From: Xaviernesmea oryzae
Lineage (GTDB): Bacteria; Pseudomonadota; Alphaproteobacteria; Rhizobiales; Rhizobiaceae
Length of the DNA: 64,000 nt
NCBI RefSeq assembly: GCF_900109605.1
Contig: NZ_FOAM01000009.1
Span: 1-64,000, forward strand
Reading direction: 5' to 3'
Shown in pieces: positions 9,614 to 18,645 of this stretch (its first letter is position 1; every line of letters begins with the position of its first letter). The notes beneath the pieces are model-generated. The model saw only the letters and a program-made list of their open reading frames with translations, searched no databases and was not told the origin of the DNA. Both the position numbers and the translations under genes were made by a program.

Positions 9614-10096
9614 TCTTTGTCGCTTTCCTTGGACAGGCCTTTAACGCATTCGGCGGTGCGCCTTCTGGCAAAGGCCCGGGACGCTTCCTGTCCCACCGCG
9701 CACTTCAGTTTCCCTGACGTAAAGGGTCGCTCTTTAATTCTGGATTAACCACGAGCAACATCGTGGTCCAGCCGACAGGCTGCGACAGCGGCACGTGTTC
9801 AGCATCACTTGCATGATGGCCGTATCCGCCGTATCCAACTCGCACTGGGTCCAAAAATGGTGATTCCCAGAAATTCCCCAACAGTCAAGCTTTTCCGGTG
9901 AAAATTACGGGCTTCGTTGCAAAAACGTTGGGGTCTTGGCTGGCTCTTTGCCCGCCGTACCGACGCAAGATGTAGGAATGGCGGCGAAAAAGACAAGGGC
10001 GACCTTCTTCCGTCAGATAATGTCCGGTTCGATCAAAACACGGTTCGTCCTGTGGATGACCGAGCGAAATCGATGCACGGCAAGCCTGCGTGCCGA
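9614..10096. other. Upstream region of rpoD, no gene seen
   Basis: About 480 bases between recQ and rpoD. Short frames in it lack ribosome sites. It must hold the rpoD promoter. On the minus strand a TTGACT lies at about 9885-9890 but without a good -10 at the right spacing. A CtrA-type site lies at 9734-9748. Confidence 0.5.
9734..9748. promoter_or_regulatory. Candidate CtrA-binding site upstream of rpoD
   Basis: TTAA-N7-TTAAC fits the full CtrA consensus of alphaproteobacteria. It sits 121-135 bases upstream of the rpoD start, inside an otherwise gene-free region. As I recall, rpoD was reported as a CtrA target in Brucella, which would make this site plausible; binding here is inferred only. 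Confidence 0.55.
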
Positions 10097-11959
10097 TCAG
10101 GCGGCTGCGCGAATCGCCTCCAGAAACGCCTCTCCGAAGCGGGTGCGCTTTGACTCGCCGATACCGGGAATGTCGATCAGCGCCTTCAGGCTGGATGGAC
10201 GCGTTTCCGCCAGGGCAATCAGCGTCGTATCCGGGAAGATGACGTAGGGCGGAACGTTCATCTCTTTGGCGAGGCGCGCCCGCAAGCCGCGCAGATCCTC
10301 GAACAGCTCGAGATCGCGCGGCGAGAGGTTGGAGCGCGCATTGGCCGCGCCCTTGGCGCTTTTTGCAGCGCGCTTTCCCGTGGCCACCGCCCTGTCCTTG
10401 CGCAGAAGAACGGTGCGCTCGCGTTTGAAGACGGTGCGTGCCTCGTCCTCCAGCTTCAGCGCGCCATAGGCCGTGTGGTCCACCCGCACCAGGCCTGCCG
10501 CCAGAAGCTGGCGATAGACGGACTGCCAGAGCTTGGGCGCCAGATCCTTGCCCGCGCCGAAAACCGGCATCGAGACATGGCCGAATCGCTGGGTCTTTTC
10601 GTTTTCGACGCCGGTCAGCACATCGATCAAATGCCCGACGCCGAAGCGCTCTCCGGTGCGATAGATGGCGGCCAGCGCCTTGATCGCGGCCTCCGTTCCA
10701 TCCCATGTCTCCACGGGATTGAGGCAGGTATCGCAGCTGCCGCATCGGCCGGGATGGGCTTCGCCAAAATGCGCAAGGATCGCCTGGCGGCGGCAGGTGG
10801 CGGTTTCGCAGATGGCGAGCAGGGCATCGAGCTTGCCGCGCTCCACGCGCTTGATCTCATCAGCGGCATTGCCCTCATCGATCATCCGTCGGCGCTGCAT
10901 CACATCGGCCATGCCATAGACCATCCAGGCCTCCGAAGGCAGGCCGTCGCGGCCGGCACGTCCCGTCTCCTGGTAGTAGGCCTCGACCGAGCCCGGCAGA
11001 TCGAGATGGGCGACATAGCGCACATCAGGCTTATCGATGCCCATGCCGAAGGCGACGGTCGCCACGAGGCAAAGGCCTTCTTCCTTCAGGAAGGCGTCCT
11101 GGTTCTGGTCGCGCAGCGCCCGGTCCATGCCGGCATGATAGGGCAGGGCCTTGATACCCTGCGTGTTCAGCCATTCGGCTGTGTCTTCCACCTTCGCGCG
11201 CGACAGGCAGTAGACGATGCCGCTGGCGCCTTCATGGCGGGAGAGGAAGCGCAGAAGCTGCTGGCGCGGCTGTTCGCGCTCGGCGATGGCATAGGAGATG
11301 TTCGGCCGGTCGAAGCTCGTGGAAAACACGGCAGCGCCCTGAAGGCCCAGGCGCTCGATGATGTCTTCGCGCGTGTGCGGATCGGCCGTGGCCGTCAGCG
11401 CGATGCGCGGTACGCCGGGAAAGGCCTCGCGCAGCATGCCGAGCGCGCGATATTCCGGGCGAAAATCATGCCCCCATTGCGAGACGCAATGGGCCTCGTC
11501 GATGGCGAAGAGGGCAATGTCGAGGCCGGATATCAGCTCCATGAAACCCGGCGTGGTGATGCGCTCGGGCGTGACATAGAGAAGCTCCAGCGCGCCATCG
11601 GATATTGCCCGGCGGATTTCGATATATTCCTCGCGCGCGAGCGCGGAGTTCAGAGCGGCGGCCTTTACGCCCACCTGCTTCAGCGCCTCTACCTGGTCGC
11701 GCATCAGCGCGATCAGCGGCGATACGACGATACCTACACCACGCCGGCAGAGCGCCGGAATTTGGAAGCAGAGCGATTTCCCGGCCCCGGTGGGGAACAG
11801 CACGACGGCATCGCCGCCTTGGGTGACATGGGCGATGACGTCGCCCTGCTGGCCGCGAAAACCGGAATAGCCGTAAACGGATTTCAAAACATCGAGCGGC
11901 GCGCCGCGCCCGGCGGCGACCGCGCGGTCGAACATCGTCATGATGGGAGATGAAGTCAT
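10097..11959 (-). CDS. recQ: ATP-dependent DNA helicase RecQ
   Basis: A 620-residue 3'-5' DNA helicase of recombination and repair. Walker A is [12 protein letters not shown] at about residues 55-66; motif II is [17 protein letters not shown]; motif VI is [16 protein letters not shown]. The RecQ-C-terminal zinc site has cysteines at CETATCRRQ and CGSCDTC, and a HRDC domain ends the protein ([26 protein letters not shown]). It has the complete RecQ-RQC-HRDC architecture. It lies between dnaG and rpoD on the same strand, with about 130 bases to dnaG and 480 to rpoD. Confidence 0.97.
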   Translation of the reverse strand: MTSSPIMTMFDRAVAAGRGAPLDVLKSVYGYSGFRGQQGDVIAHVTQGGDAVVLFPTGAGKSLCFQIPALCRRGVGIVVSPLIALMRDQVEALKQVGVKAAALNSALAREEYIEIRRAISDGALELLYVTPERITTPGFMELISGLDIALFAIDEAHCVSQWGHDFRPEYRALGMLREAFPGVPRIALTATADPHTREDIIERLGLQGAAVFSTSFDRPNISYAIAEREQPRQQLLRFLSRHEGASGIVYCLSRAKVEDTAEWLNTQGIKALPYHAGMDRALRDQNQDAFLKEEGLCLVATVAFGMGIDKPDVRYVAHLDLPGSVEAYYQETGRAGRDGLPSEAWMVYGMADVMQRRRMIDEGNAADEIKRVERGKLDALLAICETATCRRQAILAHFGEAHPGRCGSCDTCLNPVETWDGTEAAIKALAAIYRTGERFGVGHLIDVLTGVENEKTQRFGHVSMPVFGAGKDLAPKLWQSVYRQLLAAGLVRVDHTAYGALKLEDEARTVFKRERTVLLRKDRAVATGKRAAKSAKGAANARSNLSPRDLELFEDLRGLRARLAKEMNVPPYVIFPDTTLIALAETRPSSLKALIDIPGIGESKRTRFGEAFLEAIRAAA

Positions 11960-12087
11960 GGTGCGCGCATTTTGCCTGATTCCCGCAGGCGCGCCTATCC
12001 TTTATCGTCCTGCAGCACCAGAGCCGCAATGACGTCGCCCGTTCTCTCCTTCACGGCGCTGGCGCTGACGGGTTAAAGGCCGCATGC

Positions 12088-14091
12088 CTATTTGCCCGCG
12101 GGCCCCTTCACCCGGCCCGACAGCACCCCGAAGCCGTCGATGATGGCCTCTTGGTTTTCCAGCCGCGTGACTTCCGACTGGACCTCCTGGAGGGTGCGCA
12201 GCAGGTGGCCGACGGATTCGCCATCTCCGTCCTCGGTTGCGCGGGCAAGTTCGGTTTCCAGTTCGCGTCGCTGCCAGAGCAGCGCCTTGGTGCGCTTGTG
12301 CAACGCCAGCGCCTGGGCATAGCCCTCGCGCGCATCATCCAGCGCGGCGGCGCGCGTGGCCGTCCACAGACGGGCGAAGCGGATCTGCTGGTCGAGGCTT
12401 GCCAGCAGCGGGTCGAAGCCGAGGCGGACGAGATCAGCGCCCAGGATCTCTGCATTCAGGGACGGCCCACGCGCGGCCGCGACATTGAGGAGCTGTGACC
12501 ACAGACGTTGCAGATCGCGGTTTTCGAAATCGATCGTGGAGACGTCGTCATATTCTTCGAACAGAAGCTCGGGATGGTTGACGATGGTGAGCGCCAGGAC
12601 GCTTTCGCGCAAAGAGGGCAGATTGGCTTGGCCCGAGACCAGGGCCGAGCGCGTCAAACGATCGGAAATCCCTTCGGCCACGCCGCCTGGACCGTTGCGC
12701 GGATCGCCGCGCCGCCCTTGGCTGCCGCGCCCGGAACCCCGCGTATTGAACGACCCGCCGCCATTTCTCTGATAGCCGCCGGCCCGCTGGTAGCCCGATG
12801 TCTGGAAGAAGGCGGAAAGGCGGTTGCGAATATCCTGATTGTAGTGAAAGCGCACGCTTTCATCGGCAATCGCGCTGGCCGCCTGCTTCAGCTTGGCATC
12901 CAGCTCGGCCCGCTTTTCCGGCGTGTCGAAAGTGCCGCCCTGCGTCTCGCGCAGCCAGAGCATATCGGACAGCGAGCGCGCCTGGGCGACGACACGGTCG
13001 AAGGGCGCGCGCCCATCCGTGCGGACGAGATCGTCCGGGTCCTTGCCATCGGGCATCAAGGCAAAGCGCAGGGAGCGGCCGGGCTTCAGCCGTGGCAAGG
13101 CGAGATCGACCGCGCGATTGGCCGCGCGCAGGCCCGCGCCGTCGCCGTCGAAGCAGAGCACCGGCTCGCTCGTCATGCGCCAGAGCAGGTCCAGCTGGTT
13201 TTCGGTCAGGGCCGTGCCAAGCGGCGCCACGGCATTTTCGACGCCGGCCTGGTGAAGCGCGATGACGTCCATATAGCCTTCGACGGCGATCACCGTCTCC
13301 GCGCCGTCGGCCCCGCCCAGCGCGCGTCGGGCGCGGGCGAAATTGAACAGAACCTCCCCCTTGTGAAACAGCTCGGTCTCGTTGGAATTCAAATATTTGG
13401 CCTGGGCATCCGACGCCATGGCGCGGCCGCCAAAGGCGATCACCCGCTCGCGTGCCGACAGGATGGGGAACATGATCCGGTCGCGGAACCGATCATAGGA
13501 CACAGCGATGCCTTCGCCATGAACGACGAGGCCGCAGGCCTCGATCTGTTCCTTGGGCACGTTGCGCCCCGCGAGATACTCCTTCAGCGCGTTGCGGCTA
13601 TCGGGCGCATAGCCTAGGCGAAAGGTTTCGATGGTGCGTCCCGTCAGCCCGCGTTCGCGCAGATAGGCGCGCGCCCGCGCACCACTTGCCCCCTGCAGCT
13701 GCTGCTCGAAAAAGGAAGCCGCCATCTCCATGACGTCTTCCAGCGTGGTGCGCTGGCGTTCGCGCTTTTCGCTTTCGGGGTCGGGCTGGGGGAGGGCCAT
13801 GCCCGCCATGTCGGCGATCTGGCGAACGGCCTCCATGAACGGCATGCCATCGAGCTCGACCAGGAAGCGAAAGTGATCGCCCGAGACGCCGCAGCCGAAA
13901 CAATGATAGCGGCCCTTGCGGTCCTCACAGTGAAAGCTTGGCGAGTTCTCGCCATGGAAGGGGCAGCATGCCCAATAGTCCCCACGCGAGACATTGGTCT
14001 TGCGCCTGTCCCAGGTCACGCGCTTGCCGATCACATCCGAGATCGGGACGCGGTCCTTGATGTCTTCGAGGAAGGAGGGCGAAAAGCGCAT
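12088..14091 (-). CDS. dnaG: DNA primase DnaG
   Basis: A 667-residue primase that makes the RNA primers for replication. The N-terminal zinc-binding domain shows C43, H46, C64 and C67 (CPFHGE and YHCFGCGVSGD). The catalytic TOPRIM core follows, with VIAVEGYMDVIALHQAG and the metal-binding FDGDGAGLRAANRA. The C-terminal third is a helical DnaB-interacting region, after a Gly/Arg/Ser-rich linker (QRAGGYQRNGGGSFN). The MRFSPSFLEDIKDRV start is the conserved family start, preferred over the longer frame to 14142. It is first of three minus-strand genes dnaG, recQ, rpoD. Confidence 0.97.
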   Translation of the reverse strand: MRFSPSFLEDIKDRVPISDVIGKRVTWDRRKTNVSRGDYWACCPFHGENSPSFHCEDRKGRYHCFGCGVSGDHFRFLVELDGMPFMEAVRQIADMAGMALPQPDPESEKRERQRTTLEDVMEMAASFFEQQLQGASGARARAYLRERGLTGRTIETFRLGYAPDSRNALKEYLAGRNVPKEQIEACGLVVHGEGIAVSYDRFRDRIMFPILSARERVIAFGGRAMASDAQAKYLNSNETELFHKGEVLFNFARARRALGGADGAETVIAVEGYMDVIALHQAGVENAVAPLGTALTENQLDLLWRMTSEPVLCFDGDGAGLRAANRAVDLALPRLKPGRSLRFALMPDGKDPDDLVRTDGRAPFDRVVAQARSLSDMLWLRETQGGTFDTPEKRAELDAKLKQAASAIADESVRFHYNQDIRNRLSAFFQTSGYQRAGGYQRNGGGSFNTRGSGRGSQGRRGDPRNGPGGVAEGISDRLTRSALVSGQANLPSLRESVLALTIVNHPELLFEEYDDVSTIDFENRDLQRLWSQLLNVAAARGPSLNAEILGADLVRLGFDPLLASLDQQIRFARLWTATRAAALDDAREGYAQALALHKRTKALLWQRRELETELARATEDGDGESVGHLLRTLQEVQSEVTRLENQEAIIDGFGVLSGRVKGPAGK

Positions 14092-14429
14092 GCCGCATCT
14101 ATAGGCCCGGCCTGCGCAATTGGCCATTGCCCGAGCAGGCATTGCGCCTCGGCGTGCCCGTTATTCACATCGCTGGCCGGCATGGCGCAGGTCGGACAGG
14201 GAGACACCGCCTCTTACGTGCAAAACACGTAGCACGCCCTCTACCCGTCACGCAGGTGATCGGTAAACCTGCCAAGTGATCTTCATCCTTCTTTAAGTTG
14301 TATCGTACAACTTGAGACTATAAATATATCGATTAAAATGACAAATAATTCCAAGTATCTTTAATTCGCATATGCGTAGATTAAAAATTTCAACGGGGTT
14401 TTATTTTAGGTGTTGACGATAAGACGGGG
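14092..14429. other. Divergent AT-rich promoter region between dnaG and a chemoreceptor gene
   Basis: About 340 bases serving dnaG (minus) and the chemoreceptor (plus). From 14285 on it is markedly AT-rich. It holds a 19-bp palindrome at 14295-14313 and a self-complementary CGCATATGCG at 14367-14376. No gene seen. Confidence 0.55.
14295..14313. promoter_or_regulatory. Perfect inverted repeat, candidate operator
   Basis: AAGTTGTA-TCG-TACAACTT, two perfect 8-bp arms around three bases, lies 117-135 bases upstream of the chemoreceptor start and about 205 upstream of dnaG. The TTGTA-N3-TACAA core resembles operators of GntR-type regulators. No adjacent regulator is encoded. Confidence 0.5.
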
Positions 14430-16133
14430 ATGGGGCGCATGACATTCTTCAACAGCCGGGCTGCCGATGCCGAAAATCTGATCGAGGCGATTGGTCGCTC
14501 GCAGGCCATGATCGAATTCGATCTCGAGGGCAAGATCCTCCATGCAAACGAGAACTTCTGCGCGGTGCTCGGATACTCGCTCGCCGAGATCAAGGGGAAG
14601 CATCACGGCATGTTCTGCGATCCCGCGGAGGTTGCTGCCCCGGCCTATAGCCAGTTCTGGCAGGGGCTGCGCGAGGGTCGGTTCGATGCCGGCATTTATC
14701 GCCAGTTCGCGCGCGACGGGCGTGAGGTCTGGATCCAGGCGGCCTATAATCCGGTTTTGAAAAAGGGGCGGCCTTACAAGGTGGTCAAGATCGCCACGGA
14801 TGTGACGGCGGCCCAGGCGCGCGCCAGGGACGATGCCGGCAAGCTGGTGGCGATCTCCCGCTCGCAGGCGATGATCGAATTTGCGCCTGATGGGCGCATC
14901 CTCGCCGCCAATGCGAATTTCTGCGCGGCGCTCGGCTATCGTCTGGAAGAGATCGTCGGCCAGCATCACAGCCTGTTCTGCCGCCCCGAGGAAGTCTCCG
15001 ATCCGGCTTACAAGGCCTTCTGGCAGCGGCTCGCCGCCGGCGAATTCGTTGCCGGAGAGTTCGTGCGCCGGGCAAAGGATGGGCGTGAGGTCTGGATCCA
15101 GGCGGCCTATAATCCGATCCTGGATGTGACCGGGCAGGTCTGCAAGGTGGTGAAATTCGCTACCGATGTGTCCGAGCGCATGGGCGCGATCGCCGAGATC
15201 GACCAGGCACTGGCTGCACTGGCGCGCGGTGAACTGGTCGCGCTGTCCGGCAGACGCTTCGTTCCATCGATGGAAGGCCTGCGCGCCAGCCTCAACAGCA
15301 CGGTCGACACGCTGAAGCGCACCGTCTCGGCCATTGGTGACCGCGTCGCATCGGTGACCGCGCGCACCGGCGAACTTGGTAACAATTCCGAGGCCTTTTC
15401 CCGCCGCGCCGAGCAGCAGGCCGGTGCGCTGGAGGAAACGGCCGCGGCGTTGGAGGAAATGACGACGCTTCTGGGCGAAAGTTCGCTGCGCGCGCGCGAT
15501 GCGGGAAGCCTGGTGGCCGAAGCCCGCGAGGAAACGGGCCGGTCGGCCGAGATCGTGGCGCGCGCCAACAAGGCCATGGCCGAGATCAAGGCCTCGTCGG
15601 ATGCCATTGGCACGATCGTCTCGCTGATCGACAACATCGCCTTCCAGACCAATCTTCTCGCGCTCAATGCCGGCGTCGAAGCTGCACGGGCCGGAGAAAC
15701 GGGCAAAGGCTTTGCCGTGGTCGCGCAGGAGGTGCGCGAACTGTCGCAGCGCTCCGCCAAGGCGGCAGCCGACATCCGCCAGCTGATCACGGGTTCGCAG
15801 AGGCTGGTCACCCAGGGTGTCGATCTGGTCGATCAGGCAGGCGCGGCGCTGACGCGAATCGACGGACAGGTCGCAGCCGTCGATGTCAATGTTTCGGCCA
15901 TCGTCACCGCCGCGCATGAGCAGGCGTCGGGCCTGCGTGAAATCTCCACCGCCGTCAACGCGATCGACCAGGCGACACAGCAGAATGCGATCATGGCCGG
16001 CGACAGCAGCCGCGCCTGCGAAGTTTTGATGATGGAAACGCAAGGCGTGCGCGAGGCGATCGGTTTCTTTCGCGAGGCAGGCCAACACAGCAGGCCCACC
16101 CATGCGGCCGACGGCTATCGCAAGGCCAGTTGA
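14430..16133 (+). CDS. Soluble methyl-accepting chemotaxis protein with two PAS domains
   Basis: A 567-residue cytoplasmic chemoreceptor with no membrane segment. Two tandem PAS domains (about residues 15-130 and 138-250) share the [24 protein letters not shown] core and the phrase [14 protein letters not shown] short HAMP-like linker ([14 protein letters not shown]) leads to the signalling domain, whose hairpin tip reads [19 protein letters not shown], the CheA/CheW contact region. Methylation helices flank it ([19 protein letters not shown]). No C-terminal CheR-tethering pentapeptide. PAS pairs of this kind often bind haem or flavin and sense oxygen or redox state, but cofactor residues are not evident. 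The start could also be the ATG at 14439. The PAS copies share a 36-bp identical DNA stretch. Confidence 0.92.
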   Translation: MGRMTFFNSRAADAENLIEAIGRSQAMIEFDLEGKILHANENFCAVLGYSLAEIKGKHHGMFCDPAEVAAPAYSQFWQGLREGRFDAGIYRQFARDGREVWIQAAYNPVLKKGRPYKVVKIATDVTAAQARARDDAGKLVAISRSQAMIEFAPDGRILAANANFCAALGYRLEEIVGQHHSLFCRPEEVSDPAYKAFWQRLAAGEFVAGEFVRRAKDGREVWIQAAYNPILDVTGQVCKVVKFATDVSERMGAIAEIDQALAALARGELVALSGRRFVPSMEGLRASLNSTVDTLKRTVSAIGDRVASVTARTGELGNNSEAFSRRAEQQAGALEETAAALEEMTTLLGESSLRARDAGSLVAEAREETGRSAEIVARANKAMAEIKASSDAIGTIVSLIDNIAFQTNLLALNAGVEAARAGETGKGFAVVAQEVRELSQRSAKAAADIRQLITGSQRLVTQGVDLVDQAGAALTRIDGQVAAVDVNVSAIVTAAHEQASGLREISTAVNAIDQATQQNAIMAGDSSRACEVLMMETQGVREAIGFFREAGQHSRPTHAADGYRKAS

Positions 16134-16214
16134 GCGCACAGGTTGGCGTCGGCAGAGATGTCATCCTGCCTGGCCCGTGTCTGCTTGTGCCCGACCTTCG
16201 CTAACGGATCGAGG

Positions 16215-16925
16215 TCACAGGAACAGGTGCACGATCAACGCCGTCAGAATGGCGTTGAGCCCCATGGCAAGGCCTGAGAACAGGCCCGCCACGGGATCGA
16301 CGGCATAGGCACGCGCTGTGCCGATCCCATGCGAGGCAAGGCCGACGGCAAAGCCACGCGCGCTGTAATCCCTGATGCCGAGGCTATTCATCAGCGGCGT
16401 GACGATGATCGCGCCACAAATACCCGTCAGGATCACCACCGCCGCCGTCAGCGCCGCGTCGCCGTGAAGGCCCTCGGAGATCGCCATGGCCACCGCAGCC
16501 GTGGTGGATTTCGGCGCAAGCGAGGCGGTGACGACAGGCGAGAAGCCGAAGAGGTGGCAGAGTAACACCGTGGAGCCGATCGCGGTGATGCTGCCGGCTG
16601 CCAGTGCCGCCAGCATGGGGAGCAGATTGGCTTTGACCAGCGAAAGCTTCTCATACAGCGGAACGCCGAGCGCGACCGTGGCGGGGCCGAGGAGGAAGTG
16701 GATGAACTGCGCGCCTGAAAAATAGGTCTCGTAGCGAATGCCGCCGGCCACCAGCACCATGGCGATGACGACCACGGAGATCAGAACCGGATTGAACAGC
16801 GGATTGCGCGGACGCAGCCGGGCGAGTGCGAGCGCGCCGAGCCAGACCGACAGTGTTCCCGCCAGCCAGAGAAGCGGCGAGGTGGAGAGATAGACCCAGA
16901 GGCCCCGGCTGAGCGTGTCAGTCAT
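16215..16925 (-). CDS. lrgB: LrgB/CidB family membrane protein
   Basis: A 236-residue, multi-pass integral membrane protein of the LrgB family. The conserved ALGVPLYEKLSLVKANLLPML, the SLAPKSTTAAVAMAISE segment and the C-terminal GLASHGIGTARAYA are diagnostic. The family works with LrgA-type holin-like proteins in murein hydrolase control, programmed lysis or organic-acid transport, depending on species. Its ATG overlaps the end of lrgA by eight bases, so the two genes are co-translated. Confidence 0.92.
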   Translation of the reverse strand: MTDTLSRGLWVYLSTSPLLWLAGTLSVWLGALALARLRPRNPLFNPVLISVVVIAMVLVAGGIRYETYFSGAQFIHFLLGPATVALGVPLYEKLSLVKANLLPMLAALAAGSITAIGSTVLLCHLFGFSPVVTASLAPKSTTAAVAMAISEGLHGDAALTAAVVILTGICGAIIVTPLMNSLGIRDYSARGFAVGLASHGIGTARAYAVDPVAGLFSGLAMGLNAILTALIVHLFL

Positions 16926-17286
16926 GTTCGCGCATCCCCATCAGCCGCTTGGTCGCCAGAAAGGTGAAGACCGTGACGATCAGGGTCGCCAGCGTGGAGA
17001 CCAGAATGACGGCCAGCAGCGCCGGCCCGCGCCGTGCCAGAAGATCGAGATGCTGGATGATGCCGACACCGGCCGGCACGAACAGCACGCCGAGATTGGC
17101 CAGGAGTACGCGAGACGTCGTCATCGTCGCGGCCTCGAACCCCGGCAGGCGCCCCTTGAGCAGAGACAGCGTCAGGAAGATCAGCGTCATGCCGATCACC
17201 GGACCGGGCACGACGCCCTGAAGCGCATAGGCGATGATCTCCCCGATCAGCTGGAAGGCGAGGAGAATGGTGATTCCGACAGGCAT
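16918..17286 (-). CDS. lrgA: LrgA/CidA family holin-like protein
   Basis: A 122-residue protein with four predicted membrane helices. VVPGPVIGMTLIFLTLSLL is the conserved LrgA/CidA core, followed by FVPAGVGIIQHLDLL. Such proteins form holin-like oligomers and pair with LrgB. The ATG at 17286 has GGAG seven bases upstream; the frame opens further to a TTG at 17307, which is less likely. First gene of an lrgA-lrgB operon; no LysR or two-component regulator is adjacent. Confidence 0.9.
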   Translation of the reverse strand: MPVGITILLAFQLIGEIIAYALQGVVPGPVIGMTLIFLTLSLLKGRLPGFEAATMTTSRVLLANLGVLFVPAGVGIIQHLDLLARRGPALLAVILVSTLATLIVTVFTFLATKRLMGMREHD

Positions 17287-17472
17287 GATCGGCTCCGCTT
17301 TGGGCAACAGGTCGCCGAAGCCCGGTACGGGTGGCGTACCGGCAGAGACATCGGCACCTGCCGCAGATCAAACGTCTTGTTGCTGAACACAATCCCTGCT
17401 GGATAACGGATCTCTATCCGCCAGGCCATGGATTGCCCGGTACGTATGCTGCAGATATTCAGGCCCATTGAG

Positions 17473-18090
17473 TCAGTCGGCGCCGGACGGTGCGGCGCGC
17501 GCGATTTCGGCCCAAAGACGATCCGGCCGAAAGTCATAGCCTAGCCGCATCCACTGCATGACGTCGAACGGATGAGCGATGATCACCTCCGCCAGTCCCA
17601 CCTCGTATCTCAACGCATAAAGTTGTCGCTGCTGAGCTGTCCCGGCTCTGATGAGCGTCGTCTCGATCAGACCGGCGTCCTTGCTGACAAAATCCTTCAA
17701 ATTATCCGTGACGAGGACATCGACCTTGGCTGCCAGGGCCGTCGCAAGAACGCCAGCATCCTCACCATCCGCCAGAGTGAGACGTTCCGCCCCACCCAGA
17801 ATCAAGTAAGGATCGAGCGCCAGGGGACCGTATCTCATGACGTCGATCACGGCATCACAATAGGCTCGAACGCGGTCGGGGAAAAAATTCTGGCGGCGTA
17901 GAACCTGTGCGAGCGTGTCGATCATCTCGAAGGAGATGACAAGCTGCGCCGTGTGCGTCATGCCCCATTGATGATTGCTGACCATCGAAATCAGAGTTTG
18001 CGTCGCCGTTCCCTGATGCCCACGGTCGTGAGCCATGATATCGGCGACGAAGATGTTGATGTCGAGAAGCACGCGGATGGCGCGGTCCAT
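17473..18090 (-). CDS. PIN-domain toxin (VapC-like endoribonuclease)
   Basis: A 205-residue PIN-domain protein. Acidic residues expected for metal binding are visible: the first Asp in RVLLDINIFVAD (about residue 10), a Glu in LVISFEMIDTLAQVL, and the late cluster GEDAGVLATALAAKVDVLVTDN. The family members in toxin-antitoxin modules cleave RNA. It begins three bases after the stop of an antitoxin-like gene, the usual antitoxin-toxin order. It is longer than classical VapC (about 130 residues), with an extra C-terminal helical segment of unknown role. Confidence 0.85.
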   Translation of the reverse strand: MDRAIRVLLDINIFVADIMAHDRGHQGTATQTLISMVSNHQWGMTHTAQLVISFEMIDTLAQVLRRQNFFPDRVRAYCDAVIDVMRYGPLALDPYLILGGAERLTLADGEDAGVLATALAAKVDVLVTDNLKDFVSKDAGLIETTLIRAGTAQQRQLYALRYEVGLAEVIIAHPFDVMQWMRLGYDFRPDRLWAEIARAAPSGAD

Positions 18091-18093
18091 GGC

Positions 18094-18450
18094 TCAAGGC
18101 CGTTTGGCTGCGGCCCGACTGAGCGCCGTCGCTTCTTCCAGCATGCCGATTTCGTCAGCTGCATGACCTGGGCCACCGAAGTGCCCTTCCGCAGCGAGTT
18201 TGGCCGTGGCCTTCTCCAGGCGAACCCGTGCGGCCACTGCCATCATTTCGCGCCCCAGTCTGTCGATCGTGTCACGATCTTCCTCGGCATTTAATTCCAA
18301 CAGGAAGTCGCGCACGCCCTTTGGCAGGCCGATAAAGACCGTAATCGCACTGGAAACGGCGTTGGAGACCGAACGGTTCTCCATGGAGGCCACCCGCTTC
18401 AGCGTGGTGGCGGTTTTGCTGTCGACATTAGCAGAAATCGTTGACGCCAT
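18094..18450 (-). CDS. Antitoxin with ribbon-helix-helix-like N-terminus
   Basis: A 118-residue protein. The first 40 residues (STISANVDSKTATTLKRVAS, then NRSVSNAVSSAITVFI) fit a ribbon-helix-helix DNA-binding fold: a strand followed by two helices with the second beginning NRSVS. The C-terminal part is charged and helical and would wrap the toxin. It sits directly before the PIN gene and after a perfect palindrome that could be its own operator, so autoregulation is likely. Confidence 0.78.
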   Translation of the reverse strand: MASTISANVDSKTATTLKRVASMENRSVSNAVSSAITVFIGLPKGVRDFLLELNAEEDRDTIDRLGREMMAVAARVRLEKATAKLAAEGHFGGPGHAADEIGMLEEATALSRAAAKRP

Positions 18451-18459
18451 AACCGAGCC

Positions 18460-18482
18460 TATAGAAACACCTCATTTCTATA
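18460..18482. promoter_or_regulatory. Palindromic operator/promoter of the PIN toxin-antitoxin pair
   Basis: TATAGAAA-N7-TTTCTATA, two perfect 8-bp arms, ends 10 bases before the antitoxin ATG. It overlaps TATA-rich sequence suitable as a -10 element on the minus strand. A second, looser inverted repeat (ACACCT at 18467, AGGTGT at 18495) overlaps it. Position and symmetry fit binding of an antitoxin dimer. Confidence 0.65.
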
Positions 18483-18582
18483 TACACTCTTTTTAGGTGT
18501 GAACCAGTTGGATGCCAAGGCGGTCAATACGGCCCCGTTTTTGGAGTCTGGCTGCTTACCACTGTGGCAATTCGCCAAAGCG

Positions 18583-18618
18583 AAACGGGATGGCGGCCTT
18601 GGCTCCGCCATCCCGTTT
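18583..18618 (-). terminator. Hairpin terminator at the end of the cellulose operon
   Basis: A perfect 14-bp stem (18583-18596 with 18605-18618, core CGGGATGGCGG) with an 8-base loop lies 28 bases beyond the last gene of the operon. It ends in TTTCGCTTT on the minus strand. Confidence 0.78.
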
Positions 18619-18645
18619 GCTGTCGCAAGCGATCTCTTTAGAGGC

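Noticed and set aside
9860-9900. TTGACT as a sigma-70 -35 box for rpoD
   Set aside because: No acceptable -10 hexamer at 16-18 bases, so not listed as a promoter.
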